Below, piece by piece: positions 8,907 to 17,005 of a stretch of DNA of 64,000 nt. The stretch spans positions 45,753 to 109,752 of the forward strand of contig NZ_VSFF01000021.1 in assembly GCF_008085905.1 (NCBI RefSeq). Direction: 5' to 3'. Within the stretch, counting starts at the first letter, position 1; every line of letters starts with the position of its first letter. Under the pieces are notes generated by a model. The model was given only the letters and a program-made list of their open reading frames with translations. It searched no databases and had not been told where the DNA came from. Position numbers and translations under genes: made by a program. Source of the stretch: Actinomadura syzygii. GTDB taxonomy: Bacteria > Actinomycetota > Actinomycetes > Streptosporangiales > Streptosporangiaceae.

Positions 8907-9217
8907 CGCGATCCTCCGTCTTTGGACCGCGACACGCCCTCGTGGACGACGGTCGCCAGATGGGTGCGATCGGAAGCGAGGAGGTGGCCGAGCGCGCCCC
9001 CGCGACCGGCGTCGGCGGGGGTCCGGTGGATCCACTCGGCCAGCCCCTCTGTCGGCCGCAGGTCGCCAAGAGGTCGAACCCGCGTGGCCTGGTGGGGCAG
9101 GCGTTCGCCGTCCAGAGTCGGTCGGCGCGGGTCACCACCGCTACCACCGAGCCCTCCCTTCGTGGGGTACATCGAGCTGTCACCCTGCACGACGTACTTG
9201 CTGAGGTCGGGCTCCAT
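8903..9217 (-). CDS. small protein coupled to the CoA ligase, unrecognised
   Basis: A 104-residue frame starting at ATG 9217, with CAGGAG 7 bases upstream and an ATGA overlap with the ligase start; both support real translation. It begins MEPDLSKYVVQGDSSMYPTK, is Gly/Pro/Arg-rich in the middle, and ends with a plausible helix LLASDRTHLATVVHEGVSR. I recognise no family. It is the first gene of the minus-strand operon downstream of the 9384-9409 palindrome. The middle may be frameshifted, so it could be a shortened version of a larger gene. Confidence 0.5.
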   Translation of the reverse strand: MEPDLSKYVVQGDSSMYPTKGGLGGSGGDPRRPTLDGERLPHQATRVRPLGDLRPTEGLAEWIHRTPADAGRGGALGHLLASDRTHLATVVHEGVSRSKDGGSR

Positions 9218-9383
9218 GCGATCGCTCCTGTCGGGTTGCCGTCAGTGCTGGTGTGCCACGGGTCTCCATCAAGAACAGCGCGGCTATTGCCGCGTCGGTC
9301 GCGATGGTCGTCGCGCGTCGGACCGCACCTCTCGTTCAGCGGCTCGCGGCTCGACCGCCTACCATGACAGAATTAATACGTTC

Positions 9384-9409
9384 GTTGCTTCTATGTCAAT
9401 AGAAGCAAC
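9384..9409. promoter_or_regulatory. perfect 11-bp inverted repeat, candidate PaaX-type operator
   Basis: GTTGCTTCTAT and ATAGAAGCAAC are separated by 4 bases (GTCA). The site lies in a locally AT-rich stretch about 170 bp upstream of the minus-strand operon that starts at 9217 and ends with paaX-like gene 1. Size and symmetry suit a dimeric repressor. Regulation of the aminobenzoate operon by one of the two PaaX proteins is the simplest reading. A 61-codon open frame without a start (9359-9544, minus) overlaps it and may be a gene remnant. Confidence 0.6.
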
Positions 9410-9554
9410 ATCCGAAGACGGCTTGCCTTCGATGTGGAGGTGAAGATCGTCCCAGGCGGGATCGTCGAACAGTCCCGGCAGGCGTTCGGCGACGCGCTCG
9501 CCACTTTTTCCGTGACCTGCGGCCTCTCCGCGGCTTCGTGAGCGTCACGAGCTT

Positions 9555-9603
9555 CCCGCCCGATGTCCCCGGCTGCCAGGCCACGGCAAGGACATCGGGC
9601 GGG
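9555..9603. terminator. strong hairpin downstream of PaaX-type gene 2
   Basis: CCCGCCCGATGTCC (9555-9568) pairs perfectly with GGACATCGGGCGGG (9590-9603) across a 21-base loop. Outer CGTCAC/GTGACG bases can extend it. There is no T tract, as is common in actinomycetes. It lies 115 bp past the stop of the minus-strand regulator at 9718, so a terminator is likely. Confidence 0.55.
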
Positions 9604-9717
9604 TGTGACGGAGCCCCCTATTCCAACTCTTGAACGTTCGTCACAGCTAAGACATGCGTCTCGGTGCTACGTGCACGATGAAGGACAGCGCCCGGTTCCC
9701 CCCAGGCGCCGGGCACT

Positions 9718-10578
9718 TCAGCTCGGCGAGACGGCGCGCCTTGTCACGACGTCGAAGTGATGCTGGGACCGTTGTGCGAGCTCAGGAGACCACTTCTCGT
9801 AGAGGTTGATTGCCGCCTGGCGTCGTTCCGCGGCGGGGAAGAACTCCCGAGGCAGCCCGGGGTCCAGGTAGGGGAACCGGCGGAAGGTGTTGAACAGCCG
9901 GGTCCGGGCGACGAACGTCTCGTTGTCGTCACCACCGAGCGGGGGCTGTCCGAACTCTTCGATGAACAACTCGTAGCGCTGGAGCAGTTCGTCCCCGTCC
10001 CATGCGCGCGCGATCACGGTCTCGGGCGCCAGCTCATGTCGGCCGACGAACAGGGTGACGCGCTGGTCGATACCCAGGTGCTCGAGATAGGGAACAAGCT
10101 CGGCGCTCTGGTCGCGTGGCGCGACCCATGTGCTGTCCTCGAGTGGCCCGAAGCCGAGAAAGCGCAGTCGCCGGCTCAACCGGTGCCTCTCTCGGCGCAT
10201 GTCATCGGGGATGGCGTACCAGACCAGGGACCATGTCCCGTCCCACGGCTCGTCTCGGGCGAAGGCGGACAGCCGTCGGTCTCCGACGGAGATGAGTTCG
10301 AGCAGGCGCGCGGTCGGCGTGTAGGAGATGAATCGGCCGTTACGGTGCCGTTCGAGCAGGCCACGTTCGACCACACGGTGCAGTGAGACGCGAGCGGCCG
10401 CCGGGGTGATGCCGAACGCCGTCAGCAAGTCGACGATCCCGCCCGACCACGCGGGCCGCGGATCGTCTCTGACGTAGATGGCGAACATCGTGATCACAAG
10501 TTCCTGAGGCTCGATCTGCTCCGAGGAACGCGGAGGGCCGGGATGCTCGCTCCGTGGGCTGACTGCTCGCCTGATCAT
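9718..10578 (-). CDS. PaaX-family transcriptional regulator 2
   Basis: A 286-residue PaaX-like protein. The winged-helix N-terminal domain includes LVITMFAIYV, GGIVDLLTAFGITPAAARVS and VVERGLLERHRNGRF. The C-terminal PaaX domain includes RLRFLGFGPLEDSTWVAPRD and FRRFPYLDPGLPREFFPAAE. It is transcribed away from the TrpYZ transporter operon and shares an approximately 430-bp intergenic region with it. Its natural target is that operon and/or itself. It is clearly diverged from PaaX-type protein 1 (5977-6843), so the two probably answer different ligands or sites. Confidence 0.88.
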   Translation of the reverse strand: MIRRAVSPRSEHPGPPRSSEQIEPQELVITMFAIYVRDDPRPAWSGGIVDLLTAFGITPAAARVSLHRVVERGLLERHRNGRFISYTPTARLLELISVGDRRLSAFARDEPWDGTWSLVWYAIPDDMRRERHRLSRRLRFLGFGPLEDSTWVAPRDQSAELVPYLEHLGIDQRVTLFVGRHELAPETVIARAWDGDELLQRYELFIEEFGQPPLGGDDNETFVARTRLFNTFRRFPYLDPGLPREFFPAAERRQAAINLYEKWSPELAQRSQHHFDVVTRRAVSPS

Positions 10579-10840
10579 GTACGGGAATCCTAAAGGCCGG
10601 CGGGTTCGGGAGTCTTTTCGTGCATCGGCTCGTGTCGTTGCGACGGGGCATCTTCGGTCCGCGCGCTCTCGCCAGGCCTAGGCGCGCCGTCCGGCGCCGG
10701 GACGAGAGCTTGCGGCGTTGCCCCGCCGTCAGTCACAACGTCAGTGTACAGGTCGCCGGGTTGCATAGTTAGATATTCGCACGGCGCGGCACGCATGCGG
10801 CCTGAGGTGGGCGGACGTAGTGCCAGATCAATGCTTTACA

Positions 10841-10853
10841 CACTCCCGGAGTG
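10841..10853. promoter_or_regulatory. 13-bp palindrome in divergent regulator/transporter promoter region
   Basis: CACTCC-C-GGAGTG is a perfect 6-1-6 inverted repeat between paaX-like gene 2 and the transporter operon. It is followed by GCGTACAGTATT, which could include a -10-like element. The position suits an operator, but the repeat is short and GC-rich. The rest of 10579-10905 shows nothing else I can name. Confidence 0.4.
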
Positions 10854-10905
10854 ATGCGTACAGTATTGCTCGCGTTGGCGCATGGCCCCAGTGAGAGGAG
10901 TGCGG

Positions 10906-11010
10906 ATGAACGTCGCTGCAACACTGAGAGCGGCCGGTCGCTCGCCGAGCGGCCGCACGAGTCACGATCTCGGTCTTCCTCCACGGCTACGCGGAGGGCG
11001 TGCTCGATGA
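10906..11010 (+). CDS. 34-codon leader ORF coupled to transporter permease
   Basis: ATG 10906 has GAGAGGAG 5 bases upstream. The frame ends in a TGA that overlaps the permease start as ATGA. It encodes an Arg-rich peptide (MNVAATLRAAGRSPSGRTSH, then a Gly/Arg-rich end) with no Trp residues, so it is not a classic trp attenuator peptide. It may only deliver ribosomes to the permease, which lacks its own strong Shine-Dalgarno. It could also be chance. Confidence 0.35.
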   Translation: MNVAATLRAAGRSPSGRTSHDLGLPPRLRGGRAR

Positions 11011-11960
11011 GTTCCGTCATGACAGACACCTTCGTGACAGGGCTGCCGCTGGTGCCGCTCGTTCTCGGCATCTATCTGGTGATGCGGATCCGCGAAGACT
11101 TCGACCTGACCGTCGACGGCAGCTTCGCGATCGGAGGTGCGGTCGGCGGCACCGCGCTGGTGCATGGCGTCCCCGTTCCGTTCGCCATGGCGCTCGCCAT
11201 CGCCGCGGGAGTCGGCGCCGGGCTTGTCACCACCGTCGTCCACCTCGGCCTCGGCGTTCCGATCATGCTCGCGGGCCTTGTCACGTCGCTCGGTCTCTAC
11301 AGCATCAACCTCCGAACGATGGGGACGCCGTCGGTCTCCCTCACCTCCGAGCACACTTTGTTCAGCGGTCTGCAGGCACTGGATCCAGTGGCCCGCGACT
11401 GGGTCTCGATCGCGATCTTGTTCCTCTTCGCCGTGGCCGCGCTCGGCGCCGTCGGCCTCTTCCTGCGCACCGAGATCGGTCTCGCCCTCCGGGTCTCTGG
11501 CCACAACACCCGCCTGATCCGAAGTCAGGGAGTCAGCGAGCGACGTCTTATCGCGATCAACCTGCTCCTGGCGAACGGGCTCAGCAGTCTCAGTGGTGTC
11601 CTCGTGGTGCAGAACCAGGGCTTCGCGGACGTCAACATGGGCGTCGGAGTCTTGATCGCCGGCCTGGGGGCCCTGCTGCTCGGCGAGCTGATCACCCGGC
11701 CGGGAGGATCGCGCATCCTGCGCGGACTCCTCGCGGTGCTGATCGGAGCGGTCCTGTACCGCTTGGTATTGACCATGGCCCTGAACGCCGGTCTTTCGCC
11801 GACGGATCTCAACCTCGTGACGGCGCTGACCTTGATCGGCGCATTCGCTCTGAATCGCGTGGTGGCGAGAGCGGGCCGCACCCTCGCACAACGCAGATCC
11901 GGGCAACGATCAGCGAGTTCCTGGGACACCACCCACACGAAGGGTGCGGTAAGTGCTTGA
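11007..11960 (+). CDS. TrpY-like ABC transporter permease
   Basis: A 317-residue polytopic protein of the branched-chain/TrpY permease family. About eight to nine hydrophobic segments are visible. The family signature REDFDLTVDGSFAIGGAVGG follows the first helix, and NLRTMGTPSVSL follows the third. The C-terminal half has LLANGLSSLSGVLVVQNQGF. ATG 11007 is chosen; the longer upstream frame is Arg-rich and not membrane-like. With 11953-12753 and the lipoprotein at 14766 it forms a TrpXYZ-type importer. Tryptophan as substrate is inferred from the family and from tryptophan 2,3-dioxygenase and TrpRS genes nearby. Confidence 0.85.
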   Translation: MSSVMTDTFVTGLPLVPLVLGIYLVMRIREDFDLTVDGSFAIGGAVGGTALVHGVPVPFAMALAIAAGVGAGLVTTVVHLGLGVPIMLAGLVTSLGLYSINLRTMGTPSVSLTSEHTLFSGLQALDPVARDWVSIAILFLFAVAALGAVGLFLRTEIGLALRVSGHNTRLIRSQGVSERRLIAINLLLANGLSSLSGVLVVQNQGFADVNMGVGVLIAGLGALLLGELITRPGGSRILRGLLAVLIGAVLYRLVLTMALNAGLSPTDLNLVTALTLIGAFALNRVVARAGRTLAQRRSGQRSASSWDTTHTKGAVSA

Positions 11961-12753
11961 GCTGAACAAGGTGCGACTGGTTCACAACCAGGGCACCAGC
12001 ACCGAGGTCGTCGCGTTGCACGACCTCAGCCTCAAGGTCGACACGGGCCAGTTCGTCACCGTCGTGGGCGCGAATGGAGCCGGCAAGAGCTCGATGATCC
12101 AGGTCATCTCAGGTGCGGCCAGGCCGACCAGCGGCACGGTCAGGATCGGAGGAGCCGACGTCACCCTGCGACCGGACTTCGGTCGCGCACGCCAGGTCGC
12201 CAGGGTCTTCGACGATCCTCGTGCCGGCACCGCGCCAGAGCTGAGCATCGAGGAGAACCTGGCCCTGGCGATGTCGCGAGGCCGCCGCCGCAGACTGCGC
12301 TTCGCCGTGACGCGGAGCCGCAGGAGCGTCATGCGCGAGCACCTGAAACAGTTGGGCCTGGGGCTCGAAGAGAGGCTCTCCGCCCCGGTGGCCCTGCTGT
12401 CGGCGGGTCAGCGACAGAGCCTCACCATGATCATGGCGGGGCTCACCCAGCCCGATGTGCTCCTGCTGGACGAGCACCTCGCTGCGCTCGACCCGGGCAC
12501 CGCCCAACGGGTGCTCGCCCTCACCGTCGACCTCAGCGCCGAGCTCAGCTGCACCAGCGTGATGATCACCCACAACATGGAGCAGGCGATCAGCGTCGGC
12601 GACCGCCTGCTGGTCATGGGGCGAGGCCGTGTCATCGCCGACATCTCCGGAGCCGAGAAGGCGAGCCTGACCGTGCCGGGACTGGTGAGCCGGATCACGG
12701 AGGCGGGCGCCGAGGCGTCGGACCGGATGATGCTGAGCCCGCGATCCGGCTGA
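11953..12753 (+). CDS. TrpZ-like ABC transporter ATP-binding protein
   Basis: A 266-residue ATPase. Walker A is GANGAGKSS (about 38-46), the signature is LSAGQRQ, Walker B is DVLLLDEHLAALDP and the switch His is in MITHNMEQA. The Walker B motif continues EH instead of the usual EP/EH mix. GTG 11953 overlaps the permease end by 8 bp, so the two are translationally coupled. It supplies energy to the 11007-11960 permease; the substrate-binding protein is encoded three genes later. Confidence 0.88.
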   Translation: MLELNKVRLVHNQGTSTEVVALHDLSLKVDTGQFVTVVGANGAGKSSMIQVISGAARPTSGTVRIGGADVTLRPDFGRARQVARVFDDPRAGTAPELSIEENLALAMSRGRRRRLRFAVTRSRRSVMREHLKQLGLGLEERLSAPVALLSAGQRQSLTMIMAGLTQPDVLLLDEHLAALDPGTAQRVLALTVDLSAELSCTSVMITHNMEQAISVGDRLLVMGRGRVIADISGAEKASLTVPGLVSRITEAGAEASDRMMLSPRSG

Positions 12754-12811
12754 CGGCCCGACGCGGCCGTGACACCCGACAGCAGCGACCGAAGCGAGTA
12801 GAGGAGCAGGC

Positions 12812-13705
12812 GTGTCTGAGATCTGGAGCCTTGTCACCTATGCCAGGCCGGGTGACGACCGAACATCTGTCGGCGTGAGGCTGGCGGACGGATCAGTCCG
12901 GTCTCTGCGAGCGTTCGAATGGGCGCACGACGTCATTGACGTCGTCAAAGACTGGTCGCGGCTGGAACCCGCGCTCAAGGCTCTTGATCCGCGCGCGGGT
13001 TCGGTCATTGCCGACGCCGTGCTCCGGGCACCGTTGCGCTTTCCGGACAAGATCGTCTGCGCCGGAGCGAACTACGCCGACCACCTTCGCGAACTCGGAC
13101 TCGAACCCAAGCCCGGCCCGGTCTTCTTCTTCCTCAAGCCGCCGCCTTCGACGGTGGTCGGGCCCGGCGAGGCCATCCGGATCCCGACCGCGGACGGCGC
13201 GCGGGTCGACTACGAGGGCGAGCTCGGCGTCGTGATCGGGAAGCCGGGCGGCTCCATCACCCGGGAGGACGCCATGGGGCATGTCGCGGGCTACACGATC
13301 GTCAACGACGTCTCGGCACGCGGCCTGCTGGCCAGGCCGGACCCTCTGGTGCCGGCCATGGGGTTCGACTGGATCTCCTCCAAGGGACGCGACACCTTCT
13401 GTCCCACCGGTCCCGGAATCACTCCGTCGTGGCTGGTTCAGGACCCACATGCGCTCAGCCTCGAATTGTCGGTCAACGGTGAGGTGCGGCAGTCGGCGAC
13501 GACGGGCGGGATGACCGCCTCGATCCCGGAACTGATCGCACAGGTGAGCGCGCTGATGAGCCTTGCGCCCGGGGACGTCATCGCCACGGGAACGCCCGCG
13601 GGCGTCGCCATGGCCAGTGGGCGCTACCTGCGCCCGGGAGACGAGATCTCCATCCGGATCGACGGGCTCGGCGTGCTGACGAACCCGGTGGAGGGCGCGT
13701 CGTGA
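12812..13705 (+). CDS. fumarylacetoacetate hydrolase (FAH)-family, acylpyruvase-like hydrolase
   Basis: A 297-residue FAH-family enzyme. The active-site His is in CAGANYADH (H91). Metal ligands are E135 and E137 in DYEGELGVVIG and D166 in VNDVSAR. It also has SSKGRDTFCPTGPG, the VNGEVRQ strand and PGDVIATGTPAGVA. The family hydrolyses C-C bonds of 1,3-diketo acids, especially acylpyruvates. GTG 12812 follows AGAGGAG; the stop overlaps the next gene as GTGA. Beside an aminotransferase and kynurenine-forming enzymes, a plausible substrate is 2-aminobenzoylpyruvate, giving anthranilate and pyruvate (inference; fumarylpyruvate-type substrates are alternatives). Confidence 0.87.
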   Translation: MSEIWSLVTYARPGDDRTSVGVRLADGSVRSLRAFEWAHDVIDVVKDWSRLEPALKALDPRAGSVIADAVLRAPLRFPDKIVCAGANYADHLRELGLEPKPGPVFFFLKPPPSTVVGPGEAIRIPTADGARVDYEGELGVVIGKPGGSITREDAMGHVAGYTIVNDVSARGLLARPDPLVPAMGFDWISSKGRDTFCPTGPGITPSWLVQDPHALSLELSVNGEVRQSATTGGMTASIPELIAQVSALMSLAPGDVIATGTPAGVAMASGRYLRPGDEISIRIDGLGVLTNPVEGAS

Positions 13706-14698
13706 GCGGCCAGCGCGAGCCGGTGAGGATCTTTTCGGGCATCCAGCCGACTGGGCGAAAGCACCTGGGGAATTTTCTGGGAGGCGTTCAGCAGTTCGTC
13801 GAAGGCCAGCATCGTGGCGACGCCGTCTACTGCATCGTCAACATGCATGCGACGACGATCGCCTACGCGCCTGAGGCGCTCCGCGAGCGTGTCTACGACA
13901 CTCAGGCGCTCCTCATCGCGGCCGGGGTCGATCCTGACAAATGCGTGCTCTTTCGGCAGTCGGACGTCGCCGAGCACGGCGTGTTGTGCTGGCTGCTGTC
14001 CTCGGTCACCGCATACGGCGAGCTCGGCCGAATGCACCAGTTTAAGGAGAAATCGGTCCAGCAACGGGACCTCGTGAGTACCGGACTGTTCCTCTATCCC
14101 GTGCTGCAAGCGGCCGACATCCTGCTTTATCAGGCCCAGGAGGTCCCCGTCGGCGAGGACCAGCGCCAGCACCTCGAGCTCACCCGGAACCTCGCTCAGC
14201 GCTTCAACGCGCGTTTCGGCGAGACTTTCACGGTCCCTCGGATTCGTGTTCCGAAGACAGCGGCGCGCGTCATGGACTTGCAGGACCCGACAGCGAAGAT
14301 GTCAACAAGCGCGCGAGGGGACGCCGGGACGGTGCACGTGCTCGATGACCCGGACACGATCGCGCAGAAGGTGCGCTCGGCCATGACGGACTCGGGCCGC
14401 GAGGTTCGCCTGTCTCCGGAGAAGCCGGGAATCTCGAACCTGATCGAGATTTATGCCGGCATCCCGGCTGTCGACAGAAGAGGTCGAGGAGCGATTCGCC
14501 CGAACGACCTATGGCCCATTCAAGAGCGCCGTCTCTGAATCGGTCATCGAGTTGCTCAGACCCATCCGTGAGCGCTATCTCACTATTCGTCCGGACGAAC
14601 GCTCCTTGGATGCCGTCTTGGCGACCGGGGCGGAGAAGGCGACCGTTATCGCGTCCAAGACCATCAGTTCCGTGTACGAGTGCATGGGCCTCAACTGA
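13702..14698 (+). pseudogene. trpS: tryptophanyl-tRNA synthetase with a frameshift
   Basis: The class-I Trp-tRNA synthetase starts at GTG 13702 (GTGA overlap). The HIGH-like site is in PTGRKHLGNFLGG and the KMSKS loop is DPTAKMSTSARGDAG. The body continues to LIEIYAGIPAV, then leaves frame near 14468-14471. The next frame resumes with STEEVEERFARTTYGPFKSA and runs to VYECMGLN at 14698. One extra base (or two missing) separates the parts. Together they would give a normal length of about 332 residues. The lost piece is the C-terminal helical, anticodon-binding part. It could be a dead gene, a sequencing error or, less likely, programmed frameshifting. Confidence 0.85.
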
Positions 14699-14765
14699 GT
14701 CCGCTGCACCATCCCTGCGACACAGACGAACAGTCGGGGGCATCAGAAAAAGAGGAATGAAGGAC

Positions 14766-15824
14766 ATGACGTCGAAGAATTCTGTTTCTCGGTCCACCCG
14801 ATGGCTCGGTTCCAACTCCCTGCCCTGCGCGGCCGCCGGTGCGACCCTTCTCGCGATCCTCGGCCTCACGGCCTGCGGCGCCCGCGAGGACGACAAGGCC
14901 GCCAGCGGCCCGTGCTCAGCCTCCTACCGCCAGGGGATGTTGGTGATCGCACAACTGCAACTGTTCAACAACATGGTCGAGGGCTACAAGGAGGGGTTCT
15001 CCAAGCAGACGGGAATTCCCGTAAACGGCCTGAAGATCGACGTCAAGAACGCGCAGGGCAACCCGACCAACTTCCAGACCCTGGCGCGCTCCTTCGCCTC
15101 CGGACCCTACGACCTTCTGGGGGTCATCGGAACCCCCACGACCATCGCGCTCGCGCAGTCGACAAAGAACAAGCCGATCGTGACCGTCTCGATCGAAGAC
15201 CCCGTCGGGGCGAAACTGGCGGACTCCGTGGACAGACCCGGCAGCAACGTCACGGGCAGCATCGACATCCCTCCATCGGCGCAAGTCCTGGACGGGATCT
15301 TGGCGCTGCAGCCCAACGCGAAGACCATCGGCACGATCTACACCTCGGGCAACGACGCGTCCCTCAAATTCAACAAGGAGTTCGGCGCCGCGGCCAAGGC
15401 GCGCGGCGTCAAATTCGTCCAGACCTCGATCACCGGTTCCAACGAGCTGCAGTCGGCGGCGCGGTCGATGGTGGGCGACGTCGATGCGATGCTGATCGGT
15501 CGGGACGGCAACGTCGCGGCCGGTCTCCCGGCCATCGGAGCCCAGGCTCAGCGAAGCAGGCTTCCGCTGTACCTGGCGTACACCGGACCGGGTGCACTGG
15601 TCGATGGTGTCGTCGGCGGCTTCGGATCGGATGAGCGTGAGGTCGGCGAGCTCGCCGGTGTCGTCGCCGGGAAGATCTGCAAGGGTGCCGACCCGGCCAC
15701 GACGCCCTTCTCCGTGTACACCGGACACCATTGGCAGTTCCGCAAGGACACCTTGGCGAAAGTCGGGCTGACCGTCCCCGACGGGCTGACGAAGACGTCC
15801 GAATTCGTCAATGGCGCGAGCTAA
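14766..15824 (+). CDS. TrpX-like ABC transporter substrate-binding lipoprotein
   Basis: A 352-residue lipoprotein. Positively charged start, hydrophobic stretch and lipobox LTAC precede the mature protein. The ABC_sub_bind (TrpX) fold is indicated by LLGVIGTPTTIALAQSTKNK, VTVSIEDPVGAKLADSVD, RPGSNVTGSIDIPP, TIGTIYTSGNDASL and LPLYLAYTGPGALVDGVVGG. ATG 14766 has AGAGGA 9 bases upstream; ATG 14757 is too close to it. It completes the importer whose permease and ATPase are at 11007-12753, and should capture tryptophan or a related aromatic amino acid outside the membrane. Confidence 0.87.
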   Translation: MTSKNSVSRSTRWLGSNSLPCAAAGATLLAILGLTACGAREDDKAASGPCSASYRQGMLVIAQLQLFNNMVEGYKEGFSKQTGIPVNGLKIDVKNAQGNPTNFQTLARSFASGPYDLLGVIGTPTTIALAQSTKNKPIVTVSIEDPVGAKLADSVDRPGSNVTGSIDIPPSAQVLDGILALQPNAKTIGTIYTSGNDASLKFNKEFGAAAKARGVKFVQTSITGSNELQSAARSMVGDVDAMLIGRDGNVAAGLPAIGAQAQRSRLPLYLAYTGPGALVDGVVGGFGSDEREVGELAGVVAGKICKGADPATTPFSVYTGHHWQFRKDTLAKVGLTVPDGLTKTSEFVNGAS

Positions 15825-15907
15825 GCCTCGCCAGACGACCACGGCAGTCCGCGTTCCACCCCCGTCCAGTCATGTCCCTGCACCGCCACAGAGAGGGCCA
15901 CAAATCC

Positions 15908-17005
15908 ATGGTGCACGTGAGACCCGGAATCGACTCGATCAAGTTGTACGTCCCCGGTCGGGCCACCACGGGGCTGTCTGAGATCGGAGAGCTTCCCTAC
16001 GTGCCGCTCGCGTCCAACGAGAGCCCGTTCGCGCCCCTGCCCAGTGTGGTGAAGGCGATCGAGGAGGTGGTCGGCAAGCTCAACAGGTACCCCGACCCGG
16101 GCGTGTACGCGCTCCGCGAAGCTCTCGCCGCCGAACTCGACGTTCCGCTGGCGCAGGTCGCGGTCGGCGCGGGATCCATGACGCTGTGCCTGCAGGCGGT
16201 GCTGAGCACCTGCGGGGCCGGCGACGAACTGATGTTCGCGTCGCCTTCGTACGAGGGGTATCCCCTGCTCGCGTCGGTGGCGGGCGCGACGGCGGTCAAG
16301 ATCCCGCTGCGCGACGGCGCCCACGACCTCGACGCCATGGCCGAGGCCGTCACCGACCGGACCCGGGCGATCTTCATTTGCAACCCCAACAATCCGACGG
16401 GCTCCACCGTTGAGGCGCAGCGGATCGAGCGGTTCGTCGAAGAGGTCCGCGACGACATCCTGATCCTCATAGATGAGGCCTATGCGGAGTTCATGGGCGA
16501 CCCGATCAAGACCGTCGGCCTCTCCCTGGTCCGGCGGCACGCGAACGTGGTGAGCCTGAGAACGTTCTCCAAGGCCCACGGACTGGCCGGCCTGCGGGTG
16601 GGATACCTGGTGGGCCAGCCCGCCGTCGTGGAGGTCGTGCAGCGAAGCCACATGCCGTTCAACACCAATACCTTGGCCCAAGCGGCGGCCATCGCGTCCC
16701 TGAAGGACCGGGACGGCCTCGCGGCTCGGCTCGCCGAGGTTCGCACGGAGCGGGCCTTCGTCCTTGACGGGCTCCGTCAGCTCGGGCTCCCAGTCCGCGA
16801 CACGTTCACCAACTTCGCCTGGCTCGACCTCGGCGACCAAGCGGAGGCGTTCGCAGCCGAAATGGGCCGGCACGGGGTGCTCGTGCGGCCGCTTCCACCG
16901 CACGGCGTCCGCATCACCCTTGGGGACCGGGTCGCCAACGAGCGGGCCCTCGCGACCGTCGCGACCGTGCTCGCCACCTTTGAGCGCGATCTGTCCCCGG
17001 CCTGA
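15908..17005 (+). CDS. PLP-dependent class I/II aminotransferase (HisC/aromatic type)
   Basis: A 365-residue aminotransferase. The PLP Lys is K222 in TFSKAHGLAGLRVGY; the cofactor-binding ICNPNNPTGS and LIDEAYAEF are present, and the substrate arm begins LASNESPFAPLPSV. Length and motifs fit the histidinol-phosphate/aromatic aminotransferase subfamily. No his genes are nearby. Next to a kynurenine-formamidase-like hydrolase (1-base TGATG overlap), kynurenine or tryptophan is the likelier amino donor. Transaminating kynurenine gives 2-aminobenzoylpyruvate, which can cyclise to kynurenic acid or feed the FAH-family hydrolase. The exact substrate is inference. Confidence 0.85.
   Translation: MVHVRPGIDSIKLYVPGRATTGLSEIGELPYVPLASNESPFAPLPSVVKAIEEVVGKLNRYPDPGVYALREALAAELDVPLAQVAVGAGSMTLCLQAVLSTCGAGDELMFASPSYEGYPLLASVAGATAVKIPLRDGAHDLDAMAEAVTDRTRAIFICNPNNPTGSTVEAQRIERFVEEVRDDILILIDEAYAEFMGDPIKTVGLSLVRRHANVVSLRTFSKAHGLAGLRVGYLVGQPAVVEVVQRSHMPFNTNTLAQAAAIASLKDRDGLAARLAEVRTERAFVLDGLRQLGLPVRDTFTNFAWLDLGDQAEAFAAEMGRHGVLVRPLPPHGVRITLGDRVANERALATVATVLATFERDLSPA

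Noticed and set aside
7230..9443. 737-codon plus-strand open frame
   Set aside because: It is the antisense shadow of the CoA-ligase gene; its Asp/Arg/Val-rich composition and lack of motifs mark it as non-coding.
10906..11010. trp attenuator leader peptide
   Set aside because: The short ORF has no Trp codons and no clear alternative hairpins, so classic attenuation is unlikely.
10962..11906. 314-codon minus-strand frame opposite the TrpY-type permease
   Set aside because: Charged, motif-free reading of the permease complement; the plus-strand permease has the family signature.
15908..17005. Histidine biosynthesis hisC
   Set aside because: The family matches, but no other his genes are nearby and it is coupled to a kynurenine-formamidase-like gene.
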